Shown: positions 51,183 through 64,000, counted from the stretch's first letter. The stretch: DNA of 64,000 nucleotides from Tribonema minus (GCA_017506865.1 JAFCMP010000006.1:248001-312000), one strand, 5' to 3'. Program-made: numbers and translations. Notes: a model not told the origin generated them from the letters alone.

Positions 51183-53365
51183 TATGCACAGAAGGCACAC
51201 ACAACTCAGCTGAACAAGGGAGCTGCAGCAGTGCTCAGTAGTGCAGTTGGCCTATGACCGAGTGCTATTCCAATGTGCGGAACGCGGTGCGTGGCGCAAT
51301 GCCGTGCAGGGGACCTCCGCTTGCTGTGTGTCCTTGGCAATACTGCCAGTGTGCATTGCTTTTGTAGTTGCAGGTGGTGTCTGCTTGCGGCGTGGTTACG
51401 AAAGTCGTGCGAAGTTTCTGGGCAAGGTGGCATGTGCAACGGACTGATGCGCAGTGTACATTGCATGCCAATTACAGCAGTTCGCAAGACTGAGCATCAC
51501 CATAATAAGCACTGCGACCGGTAGCCACCAGGATGATTTCCATGGTGTGGAGTCACCAGCTTCTTACGCAATCGCAAAGATATATTCATATAGGACGTGT
51601 TGTGAACAGAAGAGAGTTCAATTGCTTTAATCATGTTGACCACAGCAAAATACGCCGGACAGTAGAACACTATTGCAGAGAGTGTGCAATCAGATTACGC
51701 ACGGTTCTCAGGATGTTGCACCGGCAATATTTGCACTTTGAGATGAGATGAAACCTTCGGCCAGTTGAGATGCCCACATTCTGCACTAGCATGCCTGCGT
51801 GTCGTATTGCCACTTTGCAATGGTTGCTTGAGAAAACTTCTGCGTGCGTGCAGTTGCGTATAGTAATGCAATGTTTCCTGTACACATATTTTCGCTCATG
51901 TGAGCGTTTCAGGAAAACATTGTTGCCATCACGTCAGGATCAGTGCTGACTTACGTATGGACTTGTATTTATAAAGGCCCAAGTGAGGCCGGGTTGCCTA
52001 TGCAATCGAAAAGCTTGCGTCAACGCAGCAGCCTAGTCTGCGCTTACAAATTTCATCTACACGCATCAAGGCTAAATCGGATGACTGGGTCAAGTAACTG
52101 AGACTACTGCACCCTTCTGAGGGTGTCAGCGCCCATCAAACTGGTCGAGGCTTCGTTCTCGCCAGCCACCACATGGGATGACGGCGATAGGGTAGGGGCA
52201 GTTGGCGACAATAACAGCGGTGCGGCTCAACCACCGGCGCCGCCTGAAGTGCCTTGTGCAGAGAGCAAGTGCTCACTTTTCTGATCAGCATTCCGCAATT
52301 AAAGGCTTCAAACGCAGGCACACCATCGACCCCAATGGCCCGAGAATTGGACCCCCCCCCTGAAACAAATAAAATAAATTTTACTACTACGTAAATACAC
52401 GCGCATCAGGATCTATGAGGCTTGGACCACAAACCCAGCGCCGACCTCCGGTCGGAACCTCTCCAGGATCCCTTGCCTACAACTTGAAAGCTAGGACGAG
52501 GATGTAGTGGGGGGGGCGGGGGGGGGGGGGCATTTGGCAATGTTTTGCACATCGTGCATCTTTGACACCACTTTGAGCAATAGGTAGGGCATGCACTCTT
52601 CAGCGGAAGCGCATAGAGCAGGCGTAGGTTCTGGTAGCTAGCTATAGTATGCTATAGCAAGCTTGACATCAATCATGTGGGCATTTTCAGACCCTGAGCA
52701 CGGGCTGAAACGAAGTGCAAGCTAGACAACTTGCCATCAACATCTCAGATGACTACCTTTGTGAATTCTACGGAATAATGACTGGGGGCACTTTCTGACG
52801 AGCTGTGGAGCCTCCTGAGGCGGCAGTGTGCCGGCATCAGGCTCAGGGAAGCGGTCTGGCGGTGTGTCGCGATGGAAAGGCGGCGGCATGTAGTCAAATT
52901 GCGTCACCGCGAGATGTATACTTTTTTATTACTAATGCCGCAAAGATACGTATTCTGACAATTGCTTAAGAATAGGGTACGTGTGCCGCACATGCGCGTA
53001 TCAAAGAATCAGGGCCGGATGCAACATTGCATCTCTGTCCACTTTTGGTGTGCAGCTAGAGCACTGCCGCAGTCACGGTGCACAGGTGTCACCGTAACCC
53101 ATGTACACCAGACACAGACGTGTGACCCTATGCAGCAATGACTGTCAGTCGTATGTAGGTGCCAACGTGCTGCCCCGCTATCAATGAATGCATCTGAACC
53201 TTGGGGAGGCATCGAACCCAAATGCAGACCCCCGAAAGCTGGAGCGGAGGAAACTTCTGAGACCCTGTCGGGAGGGTTATGGCGTTGAAGATCGACACCG
53301 TTCTGGACACGCTGGACACATAGTGTACACTGCAGTGACTGCATATCTGGCCTGCTTACATCGCG
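51183..53365. other. Spacer between the tandem M16 genes
   Basis: It holds the 3' end of gene A, an inverted LINE tail (51957-52046), a G-tract segment resembling 5668-5720, and an open plus frame at about 52108-52278 (LRVSAPIKLVEASFSPAT onward, Pro-rich, stop, then AATAAAATAAA at 52367). That frame reads coding-like but has no partner exon or recognised family. The promoter of gene B should lie near 53100-53365. Confidence 0.5.
51957..52046 (-). mobile_element. LINE family A 3' tail, inverted, 5'-truncated
   Basis: The minus strand matches the region from the stop codon to the 3' end of the element at 58.8-61.1 kb: CGCAGACTAGGCTGCTGCGT, CAAGCTTTTCGATTGCATAG, GGGCCTTTATAAATACAAGT. Homology starts about at the stop codon, so this is a strongly truncated insertion. 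Confidence 0.9.
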
Positions 53366-56300
53366 ATGCTGAAGCGGCAAATCTCGGGAGAGCTTCGTGC
53401 CGTTCATGACGAGCATTTTCACAAACATGAGAGCGATGAATCGGACGTCCAGCCAGCCGAAGTTGCAGAGCTCGCGGCAGCGCTGGAGGCGGACGGGCCT
53501 GCTGCTGCACTCAAAAAGAAGAAATTCGAGGCACCCAAGGTGATTGCAGCGCTGTTGTGACGACGGCACCGCGTTTTATCTGTGAAGTGGCGAAAAAGCC
53601 AACATGATCTCGCAAAGCTTGAACTTACGTGTCAGAGGCCTCCATGAACTGTGCCAGGTGGAGTTCACCATGGAGCAGCCCCTCCCGTTTGACACGCGCG
53701 TGGTGACTGGTAAGTGTCTCAGTCTTAAGAGATGCGTATCATGTGCGCCTGTAACACCTCTTGAACTCTTTTATTTACCTTCGGAATGAACCTCGCTCTG
53801 GGATCAGAGTGTTCAAGCAAGTGCCGGCCTTCCACACCAGGATGTTCAAGCTGCTGACATCTTAGTTTATGACCGTCAGCGTCTCATTACAACAAGCGTT
53901 GATGTCAATGTAACGACTGGCAAGCTGGGCTTTGGTCAGCCTACTCTCATGCCATCAACTTGAATTTAGAGTATATTGTGACTGTTCTGGACACAAGGCA
54001 ACCTTCAAATTGTGAGCATTTGCTTTCAAAATGCGCAAGCCCTATGTAGGGCCCGCAACAGCAACAGTGAATAAGTTTTTCATACGAGTCCGCGACGGCA
54101 CCCCCGGTCCTTTCAACTCCAATAAATGTTACAACCAGCTGCCACAGCCAGAAGTGCCTCAGCCTGTGGTGTCGTCTCATCAGCCCCAGGTTGTGTTGGT
54201 GGAAGCCACTATCTCTGCATCTGCCAGTGCACTCACTGAGAGCCACATTATCTGCCTAATGCATACAGGCAAGCTTGACAATGGGATGAGTTACTACGTG
54301 CTACAGAACCCGGAGCCTCAGAACAGGGTGGAGCTGAATGTGGCCATCAAAACGGGGTCAATCCATGAGGCCGACAACGAGCGCGGCCTCGCGCACATGG
54401 TTGAGGTAGGACGGTACCTATTAACAAATATTATACTAGCAGCTGCAGAAGGTATGCATGGTAGACGCATTGTACCCGCGCACTCGGTTGTGCTCGTCGT
54501 CGCACGCGTTGTCGAGGTTCTAGCATGGTATTGTCAACGCCATTGAATGGCACTTGCTTGAACTTGAAACAGTATGCTTAAAGCTCTTTAAAGTATGGTT
54601 TTGTGACTTCAAGTCCAGGCAGTCAGCTTGACGTTTCAGTACATGAGAGGCGGCATCAAGCAAGAGGCATGGCGTTTTAGTGCAAATACATGCAATAATA
54701 CGTGCCTGCCGCTGTCCTGCAGGCGAGTCACCCTGCAAAGCTGTGCGTGCAATGCGCATTAGCAGCTGCCTGCGGTGTTGGTCACACCAGTTACAATACC
54801 GTAATGGCTGGCCGTGAGCAGAGCAGCAACGCTCAGCCATTGTGTACGGTGACAAAAATCTTGCATTTGGCGCGTTTTGACATCTTAAGTGTACGCCTAC
54901 ATTAGAAAGCATCAAAGCTGAAGTAACAGTTGGACAACAGATCGGGTTACAAGGTCATTTCGTAGAGGCTTACACCAGTTTACTTTGCTGTCGCACTGCA
55001 GCACCTGGGGTTCCGCAGCTCCGAGGGCATGGGCGGCGAGTTTGAGATTGTCAAGCAGCTCCAGGTGAGTTCCAGTGCTCTGAGGTGTAGTGAAAGTGCC
55101 ATTAGTGCTCAGCGCTCACTGAAGTTGTATGCCGCTGCTCAAGTGATGCACGTGGTTGGTGCTCATTAGCGGTGCGTGTTGGTGCTCACCAGAGATGCGT
55201 GTCAGTACTCAATACGGGTGTGTGCAGCTCAGCACTAATGTATACTTGGTGCTCACTGGATGTGCGTGCCGTTGCAACAGCGCATTTGCTATGTTGTTAA
55301 TGAAGGCTGGTGCCGATCATGGTGGTAAACTGCTCACAGCTGTCCTCAGGTGGGCGTTCTATGCTGCTTACAGTTGTTTGTGCATTCGGGTCAGGGGTAG
55401 GACTGGGGCAAGGATCTGTGCTGAGTCTGCAGAGTGCAGCAAGCGCACCTCTGCTGCTCAGCGTTCATGCCATTTAACATGCGTGCTTGCAGATGCCGCC
55501 TGAGCTGGTTCATTTACTTGGTCTTGTGCAAGTTTCGTTGCAGACAGCGTGTGTGGTTAGCACATCAGCTTCAGATAATAATGTCGCAGCTTTGTGCAAA
55601 TGAATACGAAAGTGCAAATAGTAGCGCAGTTGCTGTTGGTTCAGTTCTGAAATTCATGTGCTTATTACGCACCTGTCTGATTCACCATTTCACACATTCA
55701 TTTCATGTATCAGGCTCTCGGCATCAAGTTTGGCCCCCATCAGAACGCGTACACCGGCATTGACAGGACAGTGTATCAGCTGCAAGTTCCGCTGGACGAC
55801 ATGGACATGCTCAAGAAGGGCATGAGGGACCTGTGTCAGCTGGTGAGACTTCATTGGAAGTCGTGCTGGTGACATTCTCACACATGTCCATGCTGTGCTG
55901 CATGAGCATCGTGGTGAAGCAGCATCATATGCTTGCGCCACTGACTGGTGAAAAAGGAGCGGAGCCGATGTCACTGGCGCGTTCGGTGGGCGTTCTTGAT
56001 GCAAATGCGGACCCGTAAATGGGCGCTGCAGCGGGAGTTGAACACTGATGCCACAACTGTCTAACCCCAACTACCTCTGACCCTGCTGCTCTCCGCCCCG
56101 CAGTGGGTTCAACGATTGCTCTCCACCCTCTTGTCTGTCGAACTCCACTTTATGCTAAGTTTGAAACTATTGCTGTCTGTCATGGCCCAGTGGCTCGATG
56201 AATGTATCAATGAGTTGCAAGAGCTGCACAATGGTGTCTCTAGCACAGTCATGCAGTATCGAAATCAGGTGCACCGTCATCTGCCTGTTGCTGCAGTGCG

Positions 56301-59300
56301 CTTGATCGACACACCTTCAAGTATATGTACTCTAAATTATGCATTGCAGATGCTCATGCAAGACCTTGGACTCATGCAGTTTTTTTTGTTAACCCTCACA
56401 GCCTCGCAGCTACCTCACGTGGACTATGTATATTATGTCCCTATGAATTGTATTTGTATACCTCTACGGAGTGTTTTCCTGCCTTATCACCTCTCTGCTT
56501 CTATATGAGCTTCAAATGCACACCCAAAGTAAAGTGCGCCTGCCCTGTTATTCCTCTGCCAGTCGCTGCAGATGCGTCTGTCCGACGACGACGTGAAGCG
56601 CGAGCGGAGCGTTGTGGTAGAGGAGTGGCGACAGGGTCTGAGCGCTGGGTTGCGCAACAGCGAGTGCCTGTGGCAGTCCATCTACAAGGGGAGCATGATT
56701 CCGGGTATGTGCAGAGCCAGCCATATTGATATATTGCTGCATAGTGCTATCATCCACATGAGCATTGAGACTTCAATTGGTTGAAGTCAGTGTTGACCAC
56801 AGCTGGGGCTGGCTGTGACACTCCATTTAATGGGAGCCTCGTCCCGCGCAAACATACATAACTGCAGTCACAAGAACTCGCGTAAATTGCTACGAGGCAT
56901 TTGAAGCATCATCCATGTATGCCCGGCGACTGCAATAATATAGGTGTTGACGTCAGTGCAGCCGGTGCTGCTGCAGCTGCCTGTGCCGGTCGGTACACAA
57001 CTAAGTAGAGCATTGTCCAAGAACTGTTGCCAAGCACGCACTCATGCTGCTGATACTTGCAGATTATGGGTACTAGCAGAGTTCAGCAATGTGTCAACAG
57101 ATTGACTCAGCGCACTGGCAGCTGTCTCTGGGATCACCTGCATGGCATTCCAAGCTAGCGCGATTGCTGCAGTCATCAATACCGCACGCATCATTATGTA
57201 CACTTGAATGTGTCATGCACTCTTGAAGTACTGTCACCCATTTTTAATGTATGTGCGCACCGCAGCGGCAGAGCTTCAGTGCATGAGCAGCCATCCGCTG
57301 CGATTGCTGCCCATGCTTTGTGTGAGCTGCAGGCGCCGCCACTGGTGATGGCAATCAGCATAGCTAAGAGCTCTGTACTTTGCGAGTCATTTGACACAGC
57401 ATAGGCCCTCCAGTAATTTTGATGCGATAGTGATCATCTTGACTGTATGGCGTCCACTTCAAGCTGAACCGTGAGCTCTCAGGAGTGCCATTCGTGCGCA
57501 TCTTGTCCACCTGAAGGCCATCGTACTTCCAACTTGTTGGACAACTTGAAGTACTATGTTTTCGCACACTCAGCAACAATCAATAGAGAGTATGGTCTCA
57601 GCTCTGAGCACTGTCATCGGCACATCATTGCCCCAAACCTGCAGACCGCCTACCCATCGGCATCATGGATGTCATTGAAAATGCAACTCCCGACACGGTG
57701 CGGGGGTACTATAGGAAGAACTACCATCCAGAGGTACGTTTTTCACTTGAACTTTGACCTTAGCCTATGTATGTACATGCGGGTAGGGTTATGACATGTA
57801 AGCGTCATGGTATCTTGGCAGAAGTTCGTGACGGTGCGTGCTGCCGCATCCTGCTGGGTTGAAATACGGGTTAGGAAAGAAGACAACTACCTTAACTTGA
57901 AGTGCAGCATTTCTCAAAGCATACTTTCTGACGCCTGTACCTATGGACTTGTATTGGTTGCACTTGCTAGCATCGCTTGCTGAACTGTGCTTGTTCGGCT
58001 TTCAGGAGTGCTCATTTGGTGGAAATGTTTGTGCGGTGTGCACAACATCCCATTTGCTTGTGCCCATGAATGAGATAAATTTGCGTATCAACTACAAATT
58101 GGTCTAGCTATGAAGTGGTCATCGGCATGTTACATTGGGCATCAACTGCCGTCTAGCTGTTTGCAGTGGTCATGAGACAGAGCAATCGCCGTGAGCGGTG
58201 CCAGCCAGCTGTCACGCTCATGATCATCAATCTGCCTTGAGCCCTGCTATCAAGCAGTCATGGTGATGATCAGCAGTTTCCCTGAGCATTGCCATCCAGC
58301 CCGCCATGATGATTGGTCACAACTGCTGTCAACGCGGCCACTGGCAGGCAGCGGTCATGATGACAATGATCACATCCTTATGCGACATGTTTGCCTTCGC
58401 AGCTGATGGCAGTGGTCGCGGTGGGCGCCTTCACCTGCGAGCTGGCCGAGGTGGTAGGTATGATACGGGAGGTCTTCGGAGCGCTGCCGCGCAGAGAGGA
58501 CCCCGCCCCCCCTCGCCCCCTTATCAAGGTGCCGATCCAGCCTGAGCCGGTGGTCAGCATTTATTCGGACAAGGCAAGTCCGATCAAACAATCTAAGAAT
58601 GTGCTTACAACTTCAAGTTCGGATCACTTCTCCTGCGGTGGCCTTGCTGTTAAGAAACAACAGGAACACATGGTGACACAGGATGCTCCCAATCATTCAT
58701 GCCTGTGTATTGCAGTCATGATGTACTCATACGCACCTGACTGCCCTTGTTTGCAGGAGCTGAGTATAACGACAATGACGATATGCAGGCTGTCATCTTG
58801 ATGATGGTGATGCTAGGTTGATCATGTCCTTTGTTTATCGTAGGGTGAGGGGGCGAAAAGTCCTGCAGGAAATAGAGTACTATGACGCCACCATGCCAGA
58901 ATCCAGTCAGGGCTTTACGTCGGTCGGGGTACCGGTAGGGCACCCAGCCTATGTGCATGCTGCCATGAGCAAGCATCTTGTTGACGCAGGGACATGGCGA
59001 TTGTCGTGGCAGCTAGCTGGAATGGCGCGGCATCACCTACAGGCAGCACAGTTCATTCTGCGCAGGTCACTGACGAAGCGCATGGGCTTCTTAGCTCGGG
59101 TCGTTGACACGGCTTTGAGTGAGACATGGCTGCACGCATTTGACGGGTTCTGTGCATGGACGCTTGAACGCATGCTGCACCTGCACGGCTGCGCTACCGC
59201 GGCAGTCATGAAGTCACACCTGCTGGCCGCCTGCACTGCTGGTGACAATGAGGAAGCCAGCAGTGGCAGCGTGCTGGTATTGCCGCGCTTGGGCCCGCCA

Positions 59301-62300
59301 GAACTCACGGACATCGCAGTGCCACTGCGGGCGTCATGGTTGCCGGAGCGACGAGGCGGTCTGGGCATGCCGCTTTTGGGGCTACTGGCACCAGCCGCAT
59401 ACACGGCCCAGGCATGCACAACACTGCGGCCTGCAATAATTCATGCCACTGTGGCAGCAGGGGCCCTGAGGCTCGGCACTGACGAACACGGCGCAGTCAC
59501 CTGGTTCGCGCAGCACTCATGCGCAATACGCGAGGACCAGGGACTGCCGCCAATCATCGAGGCCGTGCGACACTCTACGCGAGCGCTGACAGCTGATGGC
59601 GGCGAAAAATCACGCACAGCTGTGGCCGAGCAGCTCCCAGCATCGTTGCTACGGTGGGCAGCAGATACGACGGCCGCAGCGTCGACGCTCCCCACTGCGG
59701 TGCAAGCGATCTACGCCGCAACTGCCGTCACGGAGACGGGGACCACTGAGCCAGCCCCACACACCCACGGCATTGTGCCTGGCGCCGAGGCGGCCGCTGC
59801 GGCGGCGACCGTGCCTGGCCCTCAAGCCGCTGCCGCGGCTGCCTCTTCCACGCCCGCTATAACACAAACTAGCGCGGAAGAAAGCAGCTGCAGCGGCGGG
59901 CAGGAGAACGACGACGACGACTGGGAGGCCTATGCTGACGAGATCTGCAGGAAGGTAGTGCCCCGCCGCCGGCGCGGTCACTTCACGCATGGACTACAAG
60001 CCGGCCTTTCAAATGTTCTTCGACGTCAATACGAGGACTGCCTGGTGGAGGACCTAGAGGCTGCCTCGGGGGGTGCCGTGGGCAAGCCGACGCAGGCTAC
60101 ACTTATTGGTGACTCGCGTGACACCAGCCGCCGCCGCCAACAGGCTAGCGCGCGGGTCCTGGCGCAGCTGCGCAGCCAGCGTGCGTCCGGGGCAATGGCG
60201 TGGATGAGCGTGCCGCCCGCTGCCAATGACCGCCCGGGTGCGGCGCCCATGTCCAGTATGGCAGCAGCCACGATGATTTTGGTTGCGATCTTTATAGACG
60301 GGTGGGGCATACAGGGCGAGGTGTGCCCATGGCGGTGCAGTGACGTGAGCCCCACCTCCACGCATGCGATCAGCTGCCCCAGCCAGCACATACGGGGGCA
60401 CAACGCGACACACACTGCCCAAAAGCGGTGCCTACAGCGCATCTTGAGACAGCACCATGTCTCTATTGTCCGCAATGAGGACGCTAGCGTCTTCAAGGTA
60501 CCGGGGTATCGGGCGGACACAGTCATTGACCCAGGGTGTCTGCACTTTAGCAGTGCATACCGTAACAAGGGAATAGTGCTAGACACAAGTGTGCGCGCGC
60601 CCACAGCGAGCTCGTACCTGACAGGCAAAACAAATGCCTCGAACACGGACGGCTATGCTGCTGGGGTGGGGGAGGACGCGAAGGTCAAGCACCACACCGG
60701 CACCTTGACGTCATCTTGGGCTTTTGTGCCATTCGTGCAGGAGTCGTACGGACGGCTGGGCAAGCAGACAAGCCTTTTTGTTAAGGAGTTGGCAATGCAC
60801 TCAGCACTGTGCTTAGGGGGGGGGAAGGCAGATGTGTTACGCAAGGCCGGGTTAGCTAAGCGTCAGATCCACATTGAGCTGAGCATATCGCTGGCGCGGG
60901 AGTTGGCGGAGCGCGTCATGGCATACACACGTGGAGCGCGAATGCTGGGCTGTGTTGCGGCGCCGGTATCCAAACTCCTAGGGCACACCGCAGACTAGGC
61001 TGCTGCGTTGACGCAAGCTTTTCGATTGCATAGGCAACCCGGCCTCCCTTGGGCCTTTATAAATACAAGTCCATACGTACTTCTATGCAAGTAGGGTTTG
61101 CGCAGTTTACACACCACACTGTCAGCAACCAGCTTCCAGTGCGCACAGAAGCGCATCAGTGCATCTACTAGCAGCACACACACCTACCTATTTGCATCTA
61201 CCACTACTGCTGCTACTACCACTACTGCTACATCTACTGGTAGTGCCGCTGCTGCCGTGCCCAGTTGCTACAAGGATCCCCAGCAGCTACTTAACTGCAC
61301 TGCAACAACGCGTACTTTTTACCAATACCGCATGAAGCACGAAACATCCCAGATGGTGGATGTCAAGCGTGCTACCATTTTGATAATATACATGCATATC
61401 GTGACAGCTTGAAACTGTCAATTGCACCCACCATGTACTTGTCCACCCGTTCACCCAACTTGCAAGGTCCCGTCTAAATCACATCACGTGCCTGCTCTGT
61501 GTTGCAGGAGCTGCGTGACACGACAGTGTCAGTTTTTGTGCACCAGCCCCAGGTAGTGACGCCTACCACCGTGGCCAGCTACAGAAACTACCTGGTGCTG
61601 AGCATGTTCCACACCGCCCTGTCGGAGCGCCTCTCCAAGTGAGTCAAAGTCTGCGAGTCAAGGCTTACATGTAAAAATCCTGGGGCTCAGTGGAGCAATG
61701 CAGCTGTACCCGCCTACGATTGCGACACCTTAGCTTTGGAGCTCATACTTTTGAAAAATTTCAAGGCACATCAGATACGGCAGCCTTGAATGTGATACTG
61801 ATGGTCTATCTAGGGCGCGTTACGCACGGCAGCCGTGACAATTGATACCATGCACATGGTGCTTCCACTTGAAATTCCTGGTTTAGTAACAGCCAGCACG
61901 TCAATGCATCTACGTAGCTGTATTTCAATCGGTCAGCAGAGTCAACAGATATGCACAAACTGATGTTGCGGGGCGGCCTGCAGTCCCATGTAGCTGATTT
62001 TGCCTTCAGAGCTCTAGGCATGGCGTGTCAGCTGCTTGTGTGCCCACTTTCTTATTGGCGGTCCTTGCAGACACTGTGACAGTGAATGGCGCAAAGCTGC
62101 GCTCTGACACTTCTGCTTTGACATGCTTAAAATATGTTTTCACCTCAGCAATGATTCATGCAAACCCAGCTGGTTGACAGCACTGAGTGTAGCAAGCAGC
62201 GTGTCTTCAAGCTGTTGTTTGAGTATGAATCGTCGAGTGTGAGATGGATAGCATCACAGACATCATCGTGCCGTTAGCCCCACCTCAAGCCGCTGTTCTA

Positions 62301-63913
62301 CAAGGTTGGCAGTTTTCAACTCTAGCCACCGATGTGTGCGCTTGATTGCTTCATTGGGTGCCTTACCATGCGGTGTACTGCAGGATTGCCCAGCGCAACG
62401 CGCCTCCGTTCACTGGCGCACAATCAGGCGTATGCGAGCTGGTGGCAGGGACGTATACATGCGCGGTGAGCCTCTCAAGATGTTTTTCCGAGTCTGCAGC
62501 GCATACTAGAGTGATGCGGGGGGACAGACCTGTGGCATGCTTCAGAGAGCACTACTCTCCTTTGCCATTGACAATGAGGAAAAACATTGAGCTCTGAGAT
62601 CTAGTAGCTACCTGTATCGAGACTTCAAGCTTGCGACAACAGGCCGTGAAGGCTCCCATTCAGGACGCCGTGCATACCACGTGCTTTGTGGTTAACATGC
62701 ATGCTGTGCGCTTGTACTGAAGTCCTGATTCGCTCTTGATTTGCGCCAAGGCATACTCTGAAGTGTGCCTGTAGGGGAGGGGGGGGCGGGGGTGGTCTCT
62801 GGACAGTTGAGTTTGCAGCTCGCAGAAAGAGCGACAAAATGCGCATATGGAAGCATGTATTATTCCATGCTGTTGATCCCTTGTCACAGGTCATACAACC
62901 ACTGCAGTGCGCTTGTTACCACTGGTGATTTACAGTGCTTTGCATCATTATCAGTGGCCGAGCCGTTCTCTCAGAGACTCAACCCTACCGCTACCCCTAT
63001 GTGTGCTGCTTACAGCCCATTGTTACTCCGCGTGCGCACTCAATCATGACTGATCAGCATTTGCTTCTGTAGACATCGCTTCTGTGCACATCACGAATAC
63101 AGTCCACAAACATGCAGTCATCAGCACGGTGACCTCTGCCTCACTGCTAAAATTGCAATTGCGCTTGTTAATGTTCCGCAGCTGACAGTGTCATGCCAAG
63201 AGGGCCACGAAGCTCAAGGGCTCTCTTCGGTGCTCACTGAAATTGAGCACATCAAGGTACGCCTCAAGTACAGGACCTGGTATAATACAAGCGAGGCACA
63301 GCTGACTGAGAACTGTGCCTTTGTGGTACTACTGTACATGGCCCCTGAAATCTTGCTATCAGTAATCGTCTGCATCTACGTCCGGTTGGCCAAATGCTCC
63401 TTTCCGCACGCGCATAAGCAGTGCACAAGTCTAAAGGAGTGTGAATTAATCAAGCTCAGCTGCAGCGTTTGATTTCTTAATCCGCAGGTGTGACGCTCCT
63501 CTGCCGGAGGCGGCACACACTTTTGTTCTGACTTTGATGTTGGAAAGTACTTGACAAGACTGTGTGGTCCTCAAACAAGGCGTAGCGCACTTGTCTGAAG
63601 GGACATCATGAAGTAGCTTTTTGTGTTATGTGTATATTGTGTTGTACCCTGTCCGCTTATGCTATCTAGCTCGCAGCCTTGAAAATGGTGCGCCCCGATG
63701 TTTTTTTTGTGTGCTGCTCTCGATGCTACCTCTCGTGTGTGTGCGCAGCGCACGGGCCTGAAGGAGCGCGAAGTGGCCAACGCCAGGCGCAACTTCACCA
63801 AGACCTACCAGCACCGCCTACTGTCCCACGTCAAGCGCCAGAGCGCCACAGCGTGCGCTGACCTTGTCGACCACTTCCTGGACGGTGCCACGGCTGCGCC
63901 AACGGAATGGGAG
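53366..63913 (+). CDS. M16-family zinc metallopeptidase B, first 12 exons (continues beyond window)
   Basis: Exons: 53366-53539, 53658-53709, 54269-54405, 55002-55064, 55714-55842, 56563-56704, 57645-57733, 58403-58573, 61508-61638, 62384-62465, 63182-63256, 63749-63913. Eleven of twelve have exactly the length and phase of gene A (exon 1 is 174 instead of 180 nt), and intron 8 again has a GCAAGT donor. The zinc motif HMVEH and EEWRQ are kept. Proteins differ by conservative changes (for example ALGIKFGPHQNAYT is identical), which indicates selection on both copies. Exon 10 is the most diverged. A LINE-like insertion in intron 8 is in gene orientation. Far fewer exon-edge copies are visible than in gene A. 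Confidence 0.95.
58750..58790 (+). repeat. Exon-edge echo of M16B exon 9 (left edge)
   Basis: TGTTTGCAGGAGCTGAGTAT and following ACGACAATGAC mimic the acceptor and start of exon 9 (real acceptor 61507). The LINE-like element now separates copy and exon by 2.7 kb, so the duplication is probably older than the insertion. Confidence 0.8.
58824..61085 (+). mobile_element. LINE-like retrotransposon family A, 5'-truncated with long open frame
   Basis: A 725-codon frame (ATG 58824, stop 60998) continues upstream without the reverse transcriptase catalytic core. It begins near FTSVGVPVGHPAYVHAAM, the block that follows the RT palm in such polyproteins, and continues with the helical connection region, an Ala-rich acidic linker (about residues 320-375, ending DDDDWEAY), a Cys/His knuckle (CPWRC...HAISC..H, about 505-530) and a restriction-like endonuclease (YRADTVIDPG, LDTSVRAP, K.KHH, FVPFVQESYG). 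The 3' untranslated part ends CAAGTCCATACGTAC. The frame is undisturbed over 2.2 kb and more GC-rich than the intron around it, suggesting recent insertion. Assignment to endonuclease-type (REL) LINEs is from motif order. Confidence 0.8.
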
Positions 63914-64000
63914 GTGAGTGTTGGTAGTACCAACATACAGCTGCATGTGAGCATATATGTGAAGTACTTGTCTCAATAAAATGCTTTCAAAAGGCATTCC

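Noticed and set aside
1-64000. Bacterial operons, CRISPR arrays, rRNA and tRNA genes
   Set aside because: None seen; all recognisable genes are intron-containing eukaryotic genes, and no cloverleaf or rRNA core sequence was recognised by eye.
1-64000. LTR retroelements or integrated virus genes
   Set aside because: No long terminal direct repeats, integrase, capsid or viral polymerase signatures were recognised; the retroelement material present is LINE-like.

Overview
The window is nuclear DNA of a eukaryote, most likely an alga. Every recognisable gene is a conserved eukaryotic gene split by GT-AG (once GC-AG) introns that are far longer than the exons. The organism is not identifiable from sequence alone. 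One protein starts with a signal-peptide-like segment followed by an Ala/Phe-Val-Pro junction, as in plastid presequences of algae with a red-type secondary plastid (stramenopiles, cryptophytes, haptophytes); that placement is an inference. Short TTAGGG/CCCTAA tracts scattered through introns suggest a TTAGGG telomere.

Layout. (1) 1-1836, minus: the N-terminal part of a proline/alanine-rich nuclear-type protein that runs off the left edge. (2) 1957-6976: mostly noncoding, with the 5'-truncated 3' end of a LINE-like element (4682-5340, minus) and a few weak coding candidates. (3) 6977-10678, minus: a six-exon gene for a probably plastid-targeted protein with a DUF4864/NTF2-like domain. (4) 11136-12861, minus: Y14/RBM8A of the exon junction complex. 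(5) 13264-16902, plus: SAR1 GTPase of COPII coats. (6) 17545-22245, plus: DPH1 of diphthamide synthesis. (7) 22956-51182, plus: a complete M16 metallopeptidase of about 1,119 residues in 27-28 exons over 28 kb. (8) 53366-end, plus: a tandem paralogue of that peptidase with the same exon lengths and phases, cut by the right edge; a second LINE-like element sits in its intron 8. Intron 10 of the first peptidase holds a 1.35-kb TA-flanked inverted-repeat DNA transposon nested in a hAT-like one.

The genes are housekeeping functions (RNA surveillance, secretion, translation-factor modification, proteolysis) and do not form a pathway. The most unusual feature is architectural. Many exon edges are repeated, one to four times, in the intron next to them. 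Each copy carries the terminal 20-100 exon bases, the splice site and some adjoining intron. Right-hand edges are copied downstream and left-hand edges upstream, so the intact exon is always the inner copy. Even the 3' end of DPH1, with its stop codon and A-rich downstream signal, is copied. I call these copies exon-edge echoes. They occur in the four longest genes with introns and are densest in the first M16 gene. They look like recurrent local tandem duplication across exon boundaries and deserve a genome-wide test.
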